From NCBI GenBank assembly GCA_934502885.1, contig CAKSUT010000001.1:248001-312000 (forward strand): a DNA stretch of 64,000 nucleotides, in the 5' to 3' direction. A program made the translations under genes and the position numbers. Below are positions 17,029-26,429 of this stretch, piece by piece. The notes under the pieces were generated by a model that did not search any database, had not been told where the DNA came from, and was given only the letters and a program-made list of their open reading frames with translations. Every line of letters starts with the position of its first letter. Position 1 is the first letter of the stretch. Source of the DNA: an uncultured Eubacteriales bacterium. GTDB lineage: Bacteria > Bacillota > Clostridia > Oscillospirales > CAG-382.

Positions 17029-17068
17029 CAGTCCGAATAAAAATAAACATAGAGAAAGGAACAGTCGA

Positions 17069-19561
17069 ATGAACAAAAAAAGACTTCTTTGCGCATTTCT
17101 TGCGGCGGCATTTGCAGTGAGCCTTGCCTCCTGCGGACCGAATACCGTCCCGAACACAGACACTCCTGACGGCACGGTCACTCCCTCCGGCGACAGCACG
17201 GATAAGGTCGAGGAAAACTACGAGGAGGTATTTGTCCGTGACGACGGCTTTGAGTTCTCGTCGGAAAAAGGTATCACCGAATACGCTCCCACTGCCGAAT
17301 ATCAAGCTCCCGAAGTGCCGGTTGAGTATGTGTCGGACGAATATCTTGCGTCAATCGACGAAAAATCGGACGCTATGCGTGAAAGCATACTGAGCGCAAA
17401 GGACGGCGCGCTTCGTCCCGACGACGGCTGTTACGGCTTCTACGTTTCCGAAAGCGGCGACGACTCAAACACCGGTCTTACCCCCTCGTCCGCATGGAAA
17501 ACTCTGAAAAACGTCAACAATTCCCCTCTTCTCAAGCCCGGCACGGTCGTTTACTTTGAAAGAGGCGGCGTTTGGAGAGGTCAGCTTGTTGCAAAGGAGG
17601 GCGTGACCTACACCGCATACGGCGAGGGCAAAAAACCGTGTCTTTACGGTTCTCCCGAAAACGGTGCGGACGCATCGAAGTGGGTTCTAGATTATGAGGA
17701 CAAGGTCACGGGAAAGAAAATCTGGAAATACACGAACAAGATGATGGACTCCGGCACTCTCGTTTTCGACGACGGCGACGAGGGCTGTGCGTATAAGGAA
17801 GTCCCCAACTACATTGACGGAAAGTTCATGCTTCGCCGAAACATTTCGGTTGAGTTCGACTACAAAAAGGAGCTTGACAACGACCTTGAAATGTTCCAGG
17901 CGGCGGACAGCTTTCTCGGCAGTGACGGAAAGCCTCAGGTCGGCAACGACACAAACGTCGGATACATATATCTGCGCTGCGACAAAGGCAACCCCGGCGA
18001 GGTATTCAAGTCGATAGAATTTCTCCCGAGAAAGAACGGCTTCCAGATAGGCGGCGCAAAGGGCGTTACGATTGACAACTTCACGGTAAAGTACGTCGGC
18101 TCTCACGGCGTGGGTGCAGGCACGTGCGCTGACCTCACTGTGCAGAACTGCGAATTCGGATGGATAGGCGGCGGCATACAGACCTACAATTTCCGTGGCG
18201 ACACAACAGGCAGAGTCACCCGTTACGGCAACGCAATCGAGATATACGGCGGCTGCGACGGCTTCTATGTAAACAACAACTACATTTATCAAATATACGA
18301 TGCCGGTATTACGCATCAGGTCGGCGTTGACAACAGCGACAGAGTGTACATGATGAACGACGTGTACTACACGAACAACCTCGTCGAGTACTGCACCTAC
18401 AACATCGAGTACTTCTTAAGCGGCGTGCCCGAGGGCAACCCGAGTATGATGACGAACATCAACATGACCGACAATCTCCTTCGTTTTGCAGGCAACGGCT
18501 GGGGTGAGCAGAGACCCGACACAGGCTCTGCGGCTCACATCAAGAGCTGGTCGTCGTCCAATCCCTCAACGGATTTCGTTATCTCCGACAACATCTTCGA
18601 CAGAGGCTACCACAGACTTCTTCACATAGCATCGACTTATGAAGAGCATCTTCCGAAGATGGACGGCAACATCTACATTCAGTACTACAGCGCAAAGCTC
18701 GGTATGTTCGGACCGGGAAATCCGGAAGAGGTAGTCTTTGACGAGAACGTCGAGACCGCAATAAGAGAGGGCTATATCAAAGACGAAAACGCCGAGATAT
18801 ACTACGCAAAGCCTGTGGAGGGCGGTGCGGTAATAGCCCCTCTTCTCGGCTACGACGATTATCTCGACAGTCTCCCCTCTTATTCCTATGTTTCCGAGGA
18901 CGGAACTCTCATACCTTTAAGAGTCGTATATCCGTCAGGTTACAAAAAAGAAGACAAGCTCCCCATGGTGGTCGTTCTCCACAGCGAGTATCAGAACGGG
19001 AACAACAACCGTGAGCAGGCAAGACTCAACGCTGACATTGTTTATGCGGCATACTCTCTCTGGAGTCAGGGAAGCTCGAAGTGCATATTCCTCTTCCCGC
19101 AGTGCCGCGACGGCTACAAGTGGGTAAACACAAAGCTTGCCCCCTCCTATTCCATGGATGAAGTAGGCGAGAGCCGTCATCTCCGTGCGGTAGCAGAGCT
19201 TATACCGATTGTTGCGGAGCGTTTCGGTGCGGACTCCGAGAATGTATCTGCGGTCGGCGTCTCCGAGGGTGCAACGGCGGTATGGGACATCACGATGAGA
19301 CATCCGAACCTCTTCAAACGTGCGGCTGTTGTCTGCGGCGGTCTTGACGCAACCCATGCCGAGGCGGTAAAACCGCTTGACGTTATCTACGCTTACCACG
19401 GCACAAACGACGTAAAGGTTCGCATAGGCGCGGTTGAGGAGGAAATTGCGGTACTCCAAGAGGCAGGCGTAAACGTTGTATTCACTCCTCTTGAAGAGCA
19501 GATGCACGATTGCTGGAAGTACGTTTTGAACGGCGATCTTCTGAAGTCGCTCATTCAGTGA
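17069..19561 (+). CDS. Lipoprotein: beta-helix domain fused to a serine esterase
   Basis: An 830-residue lipoprotein. The signal peptide ends in lipobox LASC (Cys22), followed by a Pro/Thr/Asp-rich linker. Residues about 88-590 are a beta-helix homologous to the two upstream proteins (VGSHGVGAG, NCEFGWIGGGIQ, AIEIYGGC, YDAGITHQV, NIEYFLS, AHIKSW). From about 594 on there is an alpha/beta-hydrolase: VVVLHSEYQNG, nucleophile elbow GVSEG (Ser732), HGTNDVKV (Asp781) and MHDCW (His813), the usual triad order of CE1/feruloyl-type esterases. It would deacylate and bind or cut glycan at the outer membrane face before import. It is the extracellular counterpart of the cytoplasmic paralogues. AAAGGAAC precedes the ATG. 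The domain fusion looks uncommon. Confidence 0.85.
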   Translation: MNKKRLLCAFLAAAFAVSLASCGPNTVPNTDTPDGTVTPSGDSTDKVEENYEEVFVRDDGFEFSSEKGITEYAPTAEYQAPEVPVEYVSDEYLASIDEKSDAMRESILSAKDGALRPDDGCYGFYVSESGDDSNTGLTPSSAWKTLKNVNNSPLLKPGTVVYFERGGVWRGQLVAKEGVTYTAYGEGKKPCLYGSPENGADASKWVLDYEDKVTGKKIWKYTNKMMDSGTLVFDDGDEGCAYKEVPNYIDGKFMLRRNISVEFDYKKELDNDLEMFQAADSFLGSDGKPQVGNDTNVGYIYLRCDKGNPGEVFKSIEFLPRKNGFQIGGAKGVTIDNFTVKYVGSHGVGAGTCADLTVQNCEFGWIGGGIQTYNFRGDTTGRVTRYGNAIEIYGGCDGFYVNNNYIYQIYDAGITHQVGVDNSDRVYMMNDVYYTNNLVEYCTYNIEYFLSGVPEGNPSMMTNINMTDNLLRFAGNGWGEQRPDTGSAAHIKSWSSSNPSTDFVISDNIFDRGYHRLLHIASTYEEHLPKMDGNIYIQYYSAKLGMFGPGNPEEVVFDENVETAIREGYIKDENAEIYYAKPVEGGAVIAPLLGYDDYLDSLPSYSYVSEDGTLIPLRVVYPSGYKKEDKLPMVVVLHSEYQNGNNNREQARLNADIVYAAYSLWSQGSSKCIFLFPQCRDGYKWVNTKLAPSYSMDEVGESRHLRAVAELIPIVAERFGADSENVSAVGVSEGATAVWDITMRHPNLFKRAAVVCGGLDATHAEAVKPLDVIYAYHGTNDVKVRIGAVEEEIAVLQEAGVNVVFTPLEEQMHDCWKYVLNGDLLKSLIQ

Positions 19562-19568
19562 TAGGACA

Positions 19569-20639
19569 GTGACCGAAAACTCTGTAAATCAAGCGGTCGG
19601 AAAGTGCAGCAACCTGATTGATGCGGTGAAGCTTGTATGTGCGCTGCTTGTGGTTGCAATACACATTCCGCCGCTTTCGGGCGTAAATTGGATTCTCAAC
19701 TTCGGAGTCGTAAACTTCGTTGCACGCATTGCCGTACCCTTTTTCTTCGTTTCGTCGGCGTACTTTGTGTTTCTGAAAGCATACAACCGTGAGACGGACT
19801 CAATTGACAAGAGGGTCATACTTAAATACGTGCTTCGCATACTGCGGCTTTATGCAATATGGTCGGTGATATATATGCCGTTTGCATACATAAATTCCGG
19901 AAGTACGAACTTTCTGAAAGTTTCACTGTACTACGCACTCGGATTTTTCCGCGGAACAAGCTACGGTCATCTGTGGTATCTCGGTGCGGTTATTTACGCC
20001 TACCTCATTCTCCTTGCACTGCTTTCGCTCAGGATAAAACCGAGAACAATTGCCGGCTTTTCGCTCACGCTGTACTGTCTCGGCGTTCTCACACAGAGCT
20101 GGTACGGACTTATTGAGCCGCTCACGCATTATCCGCAGTTTCACTCGGCTCTTCTGTTTTTGAAATCTGTATTCGGGACTGCACGCAACGGACTTTGCGA
20201 GGGACTGTTATTTATCGTTATGGGAATGCTCTTTGCAGTTCGACCCTTGAAAATGACCGTCAAAAAATCGGTGATGTTTCTTGCCTTGTATTTCATTCTT
20301 TTCGGAGCGGAGGTATTTGCACTTACACGGCTCGACTGGATAAGAGAATACGATATGTACCTTGGACTTATCCCTACGGTGTTCTTTCTCTTTTACGTTT
20401 CAATCACCGTTAAGCTTCCGGACAGTCCGATATACAAAAAGATGCGCACGCTGTCGTCGCTGATATACTATATACACATGATTCCGGCAGAGCTTCTCAT
20501 GATAGTTCCGGCACTCGAAAGTCTTCCCGGCGGAGGGCTTGCAAACTACGCATTTACTGTTGTATTCTCTTTCATTTCTGCTTTTCTCATTATAAAGCTA
20601 TCGAGACTTTTTCCAAAAATCCGTTGCTTATACAAGTAA
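19569..20639 (+). CDS. Acyltransferase 3 family membrane protein (O-acetyltransferase type)
   Basis: A 356-residue polytopic membrane protein with about ten hydrophobic helices. The N-terminal helix carries LIDAVKLVCALLVVAIHIPP, where the His of the VxxHx segment and the following NFVARIAVPFFFVSSAYF match the acyltransferase 3 family. These enzymes move acetyl or other acyl groups across the membrane onto glycans. The start is GTG, only 7 bases after the esterase stop, so translation is likely coupled to the lipoprotein. In this company it could acylate a surface polysaccharide whose acyl groups the esterase removes, or be unrelated to catabolism; the sequence does not decide. No terminator follows on the plus strand except the shared hairpin 20649-20685. 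Confidence 0.88.
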   Translation: MTENSVNQAVGKCSNLIDAVKLVCALLVVAIHIPPLSGVNWILNFGVVNFVARIAVPFFFVSSAYFVFLKAYNRETDSIDKRVILKYVLRILRLYAIWSVIYMPFAYINSGSTNFLKVSLYYALGFFRGTSYGHLWYLGAVIYAYLILLALLSLRIKPRTIAGFSLTLYCLGVLTQSWYGLIEPLTHYPQFHSALLFLKSVFGTARNGLCEGLLFIVMGMLFAVRPLKMTVKKSVMFLALYFILFGAEVFALTRLDWIREYDMYLGLIPTVFFLFYVSITVKLPDSPIYKKMRTLSSLIYYIHMIPAELLMIVPALESLPGGGLANYAFTVVFSFISAFLIIKLSRLFPKIRCLYK

Positions 20640-20648
20640 GCAAGAGTC

Positions 20649-20685
20649 AAAAAACGACCTCCGGGATCATTGCGACCCCGGAGGT
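20649..20685 (-). terminator. Terminator of the V-ATPase operon
   Basis: ACCTCCGGG and CCCGGAGGT form the stem; on the minus strand it is followed by CGTTTTTTG. It lies 27 bases past the end of the D-subunit gene and may also stop plus-strand reading. Confidence 0.8.
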
Positions 20686-20711
20686 AAAATTTATGCAGTT
20701 TTAATGTTCTG

Positions 20712-21338
20712 TTATTCAGCCGCCATTATTTCCTTGACCTTCATGAGTCTTGTGAGATTTCCTCTTTCATTGTCCTCAAGCTTCATAGTGATATACTTTA
20801 TGGTCTCCTCCATTTCGGGGATCATTACGTGTTCGAGAGCGTTTACGCGTCTTCGTGTGCGTTCCATCTCGTCCGCAAGCATATCGCAGGTTTTTTCGAC
20901 CGACGCAAGCTCATAAAGCTTAGGCATAAGGTCGTTCATCGCCATAACGGCACTGTCAAGCTTTTCCGATGTAAAAGCAAAGCCGTAGGTAATACCCGTC
21001 CGTGCCTTATACTCGGATATTTCGGGGACAATTACGCTCATGATATTCTGCGTGCCGCACTCGGGAGCTTTTCCTGACGCTGACACGAGAAGCGCTTCGG
21101 CAAGAGCCGACGAACCCATCTGCGCCTCTGCAAGCGACATCTTTCCCATAGCTTCGGAGAGAAGCTTTTCTATTTCGATACGCAGTTCACGGTTGCGCTT
21201 GATATATACCATAAAGCGTCTTGCCATTTCATCCTGCTTATCCTTCAAGAGCTTATGACCTCGGACGGCTGTTTTGAGCCTTTTCTTGGTCTTTGTAAGC
21301 TCCATTCTGGTGGGGTTGACTCTTACAGCCACTGTCAC
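20712..21338 (-). CDS. ntpD: V-type ATP synthase subunit D
   Basis: A 208-residue protein, the central-shaft subunit D of V/A-type ATPases. It shows the family start VRVNPTRMELTKTKKRLKTA, long alpha-helical coiled-coil ends and the internal ARTGITYGFAFTSEKLD region. The start is GTG overlapping the B-subunit stop (TGA) by 4 bases. It is last in the nine-gene operon and followed by the operon terminator. The usual length is about 200-215, so it is complete. Confidence 0.95.
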   Translation of the reverse strand: MTVAVRVNPTRMELTKTKKRLKTAVRGHKLLKDKQDEMARRFMVYIKRNRELRIEIEKLLSEAMGKMSLAEAQMGSSALAEALLVSASGKAPECGTQNIMSVIVPEISEYKARTGITYGFAFTSEKLDSAVMAMNDLMPKLYELASVEKTCDMLADEMERTRRRVNALEHVMIPEMEETIKYITMKLEDNERGNLTRLMKVKEIMAAE

Positions 21339-22714
21339 TCACCGTCCTTTTTCATATACCTCTCGATATATTCGGGGTGAATACGCTTGAGCTCTGTCTC
21401 GGGAAGTATCTTGAGAAGCTCCCAGCCGATAGCGAGAGTGTCCTCGATGCTTCTGTCGTTGTAATAGCCCTGCGAAACATACTTTTCCTCGAACTTGGTC
21501 GAAAACTCAGCGTATTTTTTATCCATATCGGAAAGTGCCGACTCACCGAGCACCACAGCAAGCTCCTTCGCCGTCTTTCCTCGAGCATATGCAGAGAAAA
21601 TCTGGTTCATTGTATCGGCGTGATCCTCACGTGTCTTTCCTGATCCGATACCCTTGTTCTTAAGTCTCGAAAGCGAGGGGAGTACGTCGATAGGAGGTGT
21701 TATACCCTTCATATAGAGTTCACGGGAAAGAATAATCTGTCCCTCGGTGATATATCCCGTAAGGTCTGGGATCGGATGAGTCTTGTCGTCCTCGGGCATG
21801 GTGAGTATCGGTATCTGCGTAATCGAACCCTTGTTGCCTCTTATACGTCCCGCTCTCTCATAGAGGGACGCAAGGTCTGTATAGAGATATCCGGGATATC
21901 CTCTTCTTCCGGGGACTTCCTTTCTTGCGGCGGAAATCTCACGGAGAGCCTCGGCATAGTTCGTGATATCCGTCATTATGACAAGCACGTGCATTCCGAG
22001 GGTGTACGCAAGGTATTCGGCGCAGGTTATCGCCATACGGGGAGTTGAAATTCTCTCTACCGCCGGGTCGTTTGCAAGGTTCATGAACATCACGGAACGC
22101 TCTATAGCACCGGTTTTCTTGAAGTCCTCGACGAAGAATTCCGCCTCCTCAAAGGTGATGCCTATCGCCGCAAAAACAACGGCAAACGGTTCTTTTGTAC
22201 CTCTTACCTTAGCCTGACGTGCAATCTGCGCCGCAAGCTCGGCATGGGGAAGTCCGGAGCCGGAGAATATCGGAAGCTTCTGACCTCTTACAAGCGTATT
22301 GAGTCCGTCTATCGCCGAAACGCCCGTCTGAATAAACTCCGCCGGGTAGTCACGTGCGGCAGGATTGAGCGGCGCGCCGTTTACGTTGAGCTTTGCTTCC
22401 GGGATAATCTCCGCACCGCCGTCGATAGGCTTGCCCATTCCGTTAAAGACTCGACCTATCATATCGGGTCCTACGGCAAGCTCGAGGCTGTGACCGACAA
22501 AGCGTGCCTTTGCGTCGGAGATTTTGAGTCCCTGAGAGCTTTCAAAAAGCTGTACGAGGGCGTTCGTTCCCTTTGCTTCGAGAACCTTTCCGAGACGGAC
22601 GCTTCCGTCCGCCTGCTTTATCTCGACAAGCTCATCGTACTTTGCGTCCTCTACGCATTCAACGAGCATAAGAGGTCCGACTACCTCTTTTATGGTCTTA
22701 TATTCCTTTCTCAT
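21335..22714 (-). CDS. ntpB: V-type ATP synthase subunit B
   Basis: A 459-residue non-catalytic nucleotide-binding subunit. It starts MRKEYKTIKEVVGPLMLVE, has ATFEEAEFFVEDF-like and IPILTMPEDDKTHPIPDLTG segments, and SGSGLPHAELAAQIARQ in place of the P-loop of the A subunit, which is the family rule. It alternates with A in the soluble hexamer. It overlaps A by 4 bases (ATGA) and D by 4 bases, indicating tight coupling for the 3:3:1 assembly. Confidence 0.97.
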   Translation of the reverse strand: MRKEYKTIKEVVGPLMLVECVEDAKYDELVEIKQADGSVRLGKVLEAKGTNALVQLFESSQGLKISDAKARFVGHSLELAVGPDMIGRVFNGMGKPIDGGAEIIPEAKLNVNGAPLNPAARDYPAEFIQTGVSAIDGLNTLVRGQKLPIFSGSGLPHAELAAQIARQAKVRGTKEPFAVVFAAIGITFEEAEFFVEDFKKTGAIERSVMFMNLANDPAVERISTPRMAITCAEYLAYTLGMHVLVIMTDITNYAEALREISAARKEVPGRRGYPGYLYTDLASLYERAGRIRGNKGSITQIPILTMPEDDKTHPIPDLTGYITEGQIILSRELYMKGITPPIDVLPSLSRLKNKGIGSGKTREDHADTMNQIFSAYARGKTAKELAVVLGESALSDMDKKYAEFSTKFEEKYVSQGYYNDRSIEDTLAIGWELLKILPETELKRIHPEYIERYMKKDGE

Positions 22715-24489
22715 GCAGCGTCACCTCCGCTCATTGCGGAAAACTCCGACTTCATACAGTCAAAGAGCTCTGCGATATAATTCTTCCAATTCTCCTCAGG
22801 CTCGTACTTCATACGCGCAATTTTGACAAGCGTTTCCATCTTCATTACGTCTCTGTAGAGCGCGCCGTTTGCAAGAGCCGACTTTGCGCCGTGATACCAG
22901 AGAAGTATTGCGGACACCATGTCTATCTGCTTTTTCGGCGATGTGTAGGTGTCTATCTCACGGAAGGAGTCCTGCTGAAGGAAGTCCTCACGGATAAGTC
23001 TTGCGCATTCGAGGGCAAGTCTGTCGTTCTCGCCGAGAGCGTCGAAGCCGACAAGGCGAACGATTTCGTTGAGGTCGGATTCCTGCTGAAGAATACTCTT
23101 GACCTCGCCTACATACGCCGACCAGTTTTCGTCGATGTGTTCGTTAAAGTATTCGCCTATCTTCTTCTCGTAAAGAGAGTAGCTTTTGAGCCAGTCGATA
23201 GCCGGGAAGTGGCGCTGATATGCAAGCTCTGCGCTGAGTCCCCAGAACACCTTGACGATTCTGAGAGTTGCCTGAGATACGGGTTCACTCGTGTCGCCGC
23301 CGGGAGGGGAAACCGCACCGACCGCCGTAATTGCGCCGTTTCTGTCGTCGGAGCCGAGGCACTTTACATATCCCGCTCTTTCGTAGAACTCGGCAAGTCT
23401 TGTTGAAAGGTATGCAGGGTATCCTTCCTCACCGGGCATTTCCTCGAGTCGTCCGGACATCTCTCGCAGAGCCTCAGCCCAACGGGAGGTCGAGTCGGCG
23501 ATTATCGCAACCTTATAGCCCATATCACGGAAGTATTCCGCAATCGTGATACCGGTGTATATCGACGCCTCACGTGCCGCAACAGGCATATCCGAGGTGT
23601 TGGCGATAAGAACCGTTCTCTTCATAAGCGAAAGTCCCGTTCTCGGGTCATGAAGTTCGGGGAACTCCATAAGAACGTCGGTCATCTCGTTTCCGCGTTC
23701 GCCGCAGCCGATATATATAATTATATCGGAATCCGCCCACTTTGCAAGCTGGTGCTGTACGCAGGTTTTACCCGAACCGAAAGGACCGGGAACGCAGGCA
23801 ATACCGCCCTTTGCTATAGGGAAGAGCATATCGATGGGTCGCTGCCCCGTTACCATAGGCTCATTCGGCACAAGCTTCTTTGCATACGGACGTCTGCGTC
23901 TTACGGGCCACTTCTGAAGCATGGCAATTTCATGTACGACGCCCTTTTCGTCCTTTATCTTCGCTATTGTTTCTGTGATATTCGCTTTTCCCGAATATAT
24001 CCACTCAAGCGTACCCGAAAGTGTGGGAGGAACCATTATTCTCTGCGTTACGGCAGGCGTTTCCTCAACCGTACCGAGTATGTCGCCGCCGACAAGTGCG
24101 TCCCCGACCTTTGCGACGGGTACAAAGTCCCACTTCTTCTCACGGTCGAGCTTCGGCACGTCAACGCCTCTCGGTATTCTGTCGCCGGCTTTTTTGTAAA
24201 TCTCCGTAAGAGGTCTCTCGATACCGTCGTAGATACCCTCGATAAGTCCGGGAGCAAGCTCCGCAACAAGCGGCTCTCCTGTGAAGTAAACCGGTTCTCC
24301 CGGTCCTATTCCGCCGGTGTCCTCGTAAACCTCAATGGAAGCCTTATCGTCACGAAGCTCTATTATCTCACCGATAAGTTTTGCCTCGCCGACACGGACG
24401 ACGTCGTACATATGAACGTCGCGCATTCCGGTTGCGACGATAAGAGGTCCTGCGACCTTATATATTGTTCCGACCTTTTCTGTCTGCAT
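22711..24489 (-). CDS. ntpA: V-type ATP synthase catalytic subunit A
   Basis: A 592-residue catalytic subunit. It has the P-loop GPFGSGKTCVQHQLAKW, the CGERGNEMTDVL segment, the non-homologous bulge domain typical of A subunits (about 110-190), and ADSTSRWAEALREMSGRLEE. It hydrolyses ATP on the cytoplasmic face to drive, or uses, ion flow through the membrane ring. GGAAGGA lies upstream of the ATG, 42 bases after the F-subunit gene. It is full length for the family. Confidence 0.97.
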   Translation of the reverse strand: MQTEKVGTIYKVAGPLIVATGMRDVHMYDVVRVGEAKLIGEIIELRDDKASIEVYEDTGGIGPGEPVYFTGEPLVAELAPGLIEGIYDGIERPLTEIYKKAGDRIPRGVDVPKLDREKKWDFVPVAKVGDALVGGDILGTVEETPAVTQRIMVPPTLSGTLEWIYSGKANITETIAKIKDEKGVVHEIAMLQKWPVRRRRPYAKKLVPNEPMVTGQRPIDMLFPIAKGGIACVPGPFGSGKTCVQHQLAKWADSDIIIYIGCGERGNEMTDVLMEFPELHDPRTGLSLMKRTVLIANTSDMPVAAREASIYTGITIAEYFRDMGYKVAIIADSTSRWAEALREMSGRLEEMPGEEGYPAYLSTRLAEFYERAGYVKCLGSDDRNGAITAVGAVSPPGGDTSEPVSQATLRIVKVFWGLSAELAYQRHFPAIDWLKSYSLYEKKIGEYFNEHIDENWSAYVGEVKSILQQESDLNEIVRLVGFDALGENDRLALECARLIREDFLQQDSFREIDTYTSPKKQIDMVSAILLWYHGAKSALANGALYRDVMKMETLVKIARMKYEPEENWKNYIAELFDCMKSEFSAMSGGDAA

Positions 24490-24531
24490 TTATACTATCA
24501 TTCCTTCCGTAAATTGATTTTGAAAGGAGCT

Positions 24532-24858
24532 TCAATTCTTGTCCGCAAATATGTCCGTACCGATTGCTTTCTCCATATTTTCGCGAATTTTCTCCATACT
24601 GTAGCCCGTAGCACCCGCCCTGTCCGGAATAGGCAGAATCAAAGGATACGCCGCCTGTCTGTATTTTTCGAGCGTTTCCGGCATTTTTTCCGCAAGGCGT
24701 TCCGAAAGAAAGATTATCGTGAAGCCCTCTCTCACGAGTGACGCCACCGCCTTTTCCGCTTCCTCCGGGGTGCTTGCTTCCTTGGTGCGCACGCCTGCCG
24801 CTCCGAAAAGCACAATTGACGCCGCCTCTCCGACAGCTGCCGTTTTAGTTTCATTCAT
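24532..24858 (-). CDS. ntpG: V-type ATP synthase subunit F (NtpG)
   Basis: A 108-residue small Rossmann-like subunit F. It shows EKAVASLVREGFTIIFLSE and PLILPIPDRAGATGYSMEKI, typical for the stalk subunit that binds D. Its start overlaps the C-subunit stop by 4 bases. The position between C and A is the canonical operon order. Confidence 0.9.
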   Translation of the reverse strand: MNETKTAAVGEAASIVLFGAAGVRTKEASTPEEAEKAVASLVREGFTIIFLSERLAEKMPETLEKYRQAAYPLILPIPDRAGATGYSMEKIRENMEKAIGTDIFADKN

Positions 24859-25757
24859 CGTGCGTCACCTCCGTTGTCATTGTTGCCGCCGAGCGACTTT
24901 TCGGCAAAAAGATATCTGAGCTTTGCCGCTTCACTCTTCTTTGCGAAGAAATACTCGGCTATCGCTCCCATGCCTGCCTCGTATCCGAGATCCGCCATTT
25001 CGACGGAAAGCTTGTCGTTCGCCATAGCGATTATCTCGTTTTCGTCTTTGTTTTCATCGGCGGAAAAGTCCTCGAGACTTACCTCTTTATCGATCCGAAC
25101 CGGCAAAAACGCATACGGACAATCCGAGTCATGAAGTCCGAGCTTTCTCATTCTGAGAGCCGTTATTCTGTTTTTGCAGTCGGCGTACTTTATAAAGAGC
25201 GATTCGAGAGGACGGCAGTGCTTTTTCTCTACCGCACCGAGCGCACGAAGGAACATTGCTCTGTCGGCTCTGCCGCTGACTCTTGCGGCGTCGGTTTCGT
25301 CAAACACACCCGCAAGTTCTTTCTCCGCTTCCTCTCCGAGTACGGAAAAGTCCTCCGCGGCAATACACACCTCGAAAATATCGGGATTGATACTTCCGGA
25401 CACCGTCGGCAGAGATTTGAAGTCGTCACGCCCCAGCAACCTTGCTTTGAGATACAGCTTTAGATTGAGTGCGTCCTCCTCGAAAAGCATTGCCGAAACA
25501 AGCTCTTCATCGGGGGCAATGTCTCTGACGAACACCGTCATTCTGTTCTTCTCGGCTTCTATCGAGTCGTACACCGTTTTTCCCTCACCGACAGGCGGAT
25601 AACCGCACTCTTCGATAAGCTTTTTTGCCGTCTCAAGATCCGCTTCGGCTATTCTCGCCATCTTTTCCTTCGATATCGGCTGATGTGCGCTTGCTCTTAT
25701 GCTTCCGACCGCGTACTCATACGACTTTCCGCCGAACGCACCGTATGCACCCGTCAT
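24855..25757 (-). CDS. ntpC: V-type ATP synthase subunit C
   Basis: A 300-residue, mostly helical subunit that links the shaft to the membrane ring (subunit d/AtpC homologue). The N-terminus GAYGAFGGKSYEYAVGSIRA and the internal LFEEDALNLKLYLKARLLG block fit the family, although sequence conservation in this subunit is low. Operon position between E and F supports the call, and it overlaps both neighbours by 4 bases. Confidence 0.9.
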   Translation of the reverse strand: MTGAYGAFGGKSYEYAVGSIRASAHQPISKEKMARIAEADLETAKKLIEECGYPPVGEGKTVYDSIEAEKNRMTVFVRDIAPDEELVSAMLFEEDALNLKLYLKARLLGRDDFKSLPTVSGSINPDIFEVCIAAEDFSVLGEEAEKELAGVFDETDAARVSGRADRAMFLRALGAVEKKHCRPLESLFIKYADCKNRITALRMRKLGLHDSDCPYAFLPVRIDKEVSLEDFSADENKDENEIIAMANDKLSVEMADLGYEAGMGAIAEYFFAKKSEAAKLRYLFAEKSLGGNNDNGGDAR

Positions 25758-26383
25758 AACGACGCATCCTTTCCGAATAAGCTCTCGGCAAGCATTTTTT
25801 CGTTCGCCTCAAAGGCGGCGTTGATTATCTCGCCGAAAGAAAGGTCTATATCGTAGTTCTCGCATTCAAGCACAAGCGTTCCGCCGTCGCATTGCTTATC
25901 GTTAAACGCAAACTTTGCACCGAGCTTTTCGCTCCAGTAACCGATAAAGTCGCCGTCGAAACCGAATGCGCTCTTGCAGGCGTCCTTGTCGAGAAGCTTC
26001 TTTTTCTCGCTGTCTCCGGCTGTCACGGCAATATTTCCGACAACGCCGGACTCAAGAACGTACTTCGTCATAATTTTTGCATAGTCCGCAGCACTCATTG
26101 ACGCAAGCTTTTTCGCAGCCTCTGATTTTATTTCGTCGAGAAGCTCACGCTTTTTGTTCAGAACGCCTATTCGCAGGTTTATTTCATCCTCGCCATTGCC
26201 GGCTCTCATAATGAGTTCCGCATTTTCTTTTGCGGTCTTGATTATTGAATCCGCTTTTTTCTCCGCAGCCGACATAATTTCACGTCTTGTATCGGCCGCT
26301 CTTTTCTCGCCGTTGACGAGGATTGCCCCGACTTCTTCGGCGGTCTTTCGTTCGATCTTTTCGATCAATGCTTCAACACTCAT
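25754..26383 (-). CDS. ntpE: V-type ATP synthase subunit E
   Basis: A 209-residue peripheral-stalk subunit. The N-terminal half is a long charged helix (KIERKTAEEVGAILVNGEKR onward) and the C-terminal half a small mixed domain containing GGTLVLECENYDIDLSFGEI. It should pair with subunit H (28824-29123) to form the stator. A strong GGAGGAG lies before the ATG. It is 46 bases after the K-subunit gene. Confidence 0.92.
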   Translation of the reverse strand: MSVEALIEKIERKTAEEVGAILVNGEKRAADTRREIMSAAEKKADSIIKTAKENAELIMRAGNGEDEINLRIGVLNKKRELLDEIKSEAAKKLASMSAADYAKIMTKYVLESGVVGNIAVTAGDSEKKKLLDKDACKSAFGFDGDFIGYWSEKLGAKFAFNDKQCDGGTLVLECENYDIDLSFGEIINAAFEANEKMLAESLFGKDASL

Positions 26384-26429
26384 CTTTCTCCTCCTTCCGA
26401 TACACCGTTATCATAAAGCTTTATCAGTG

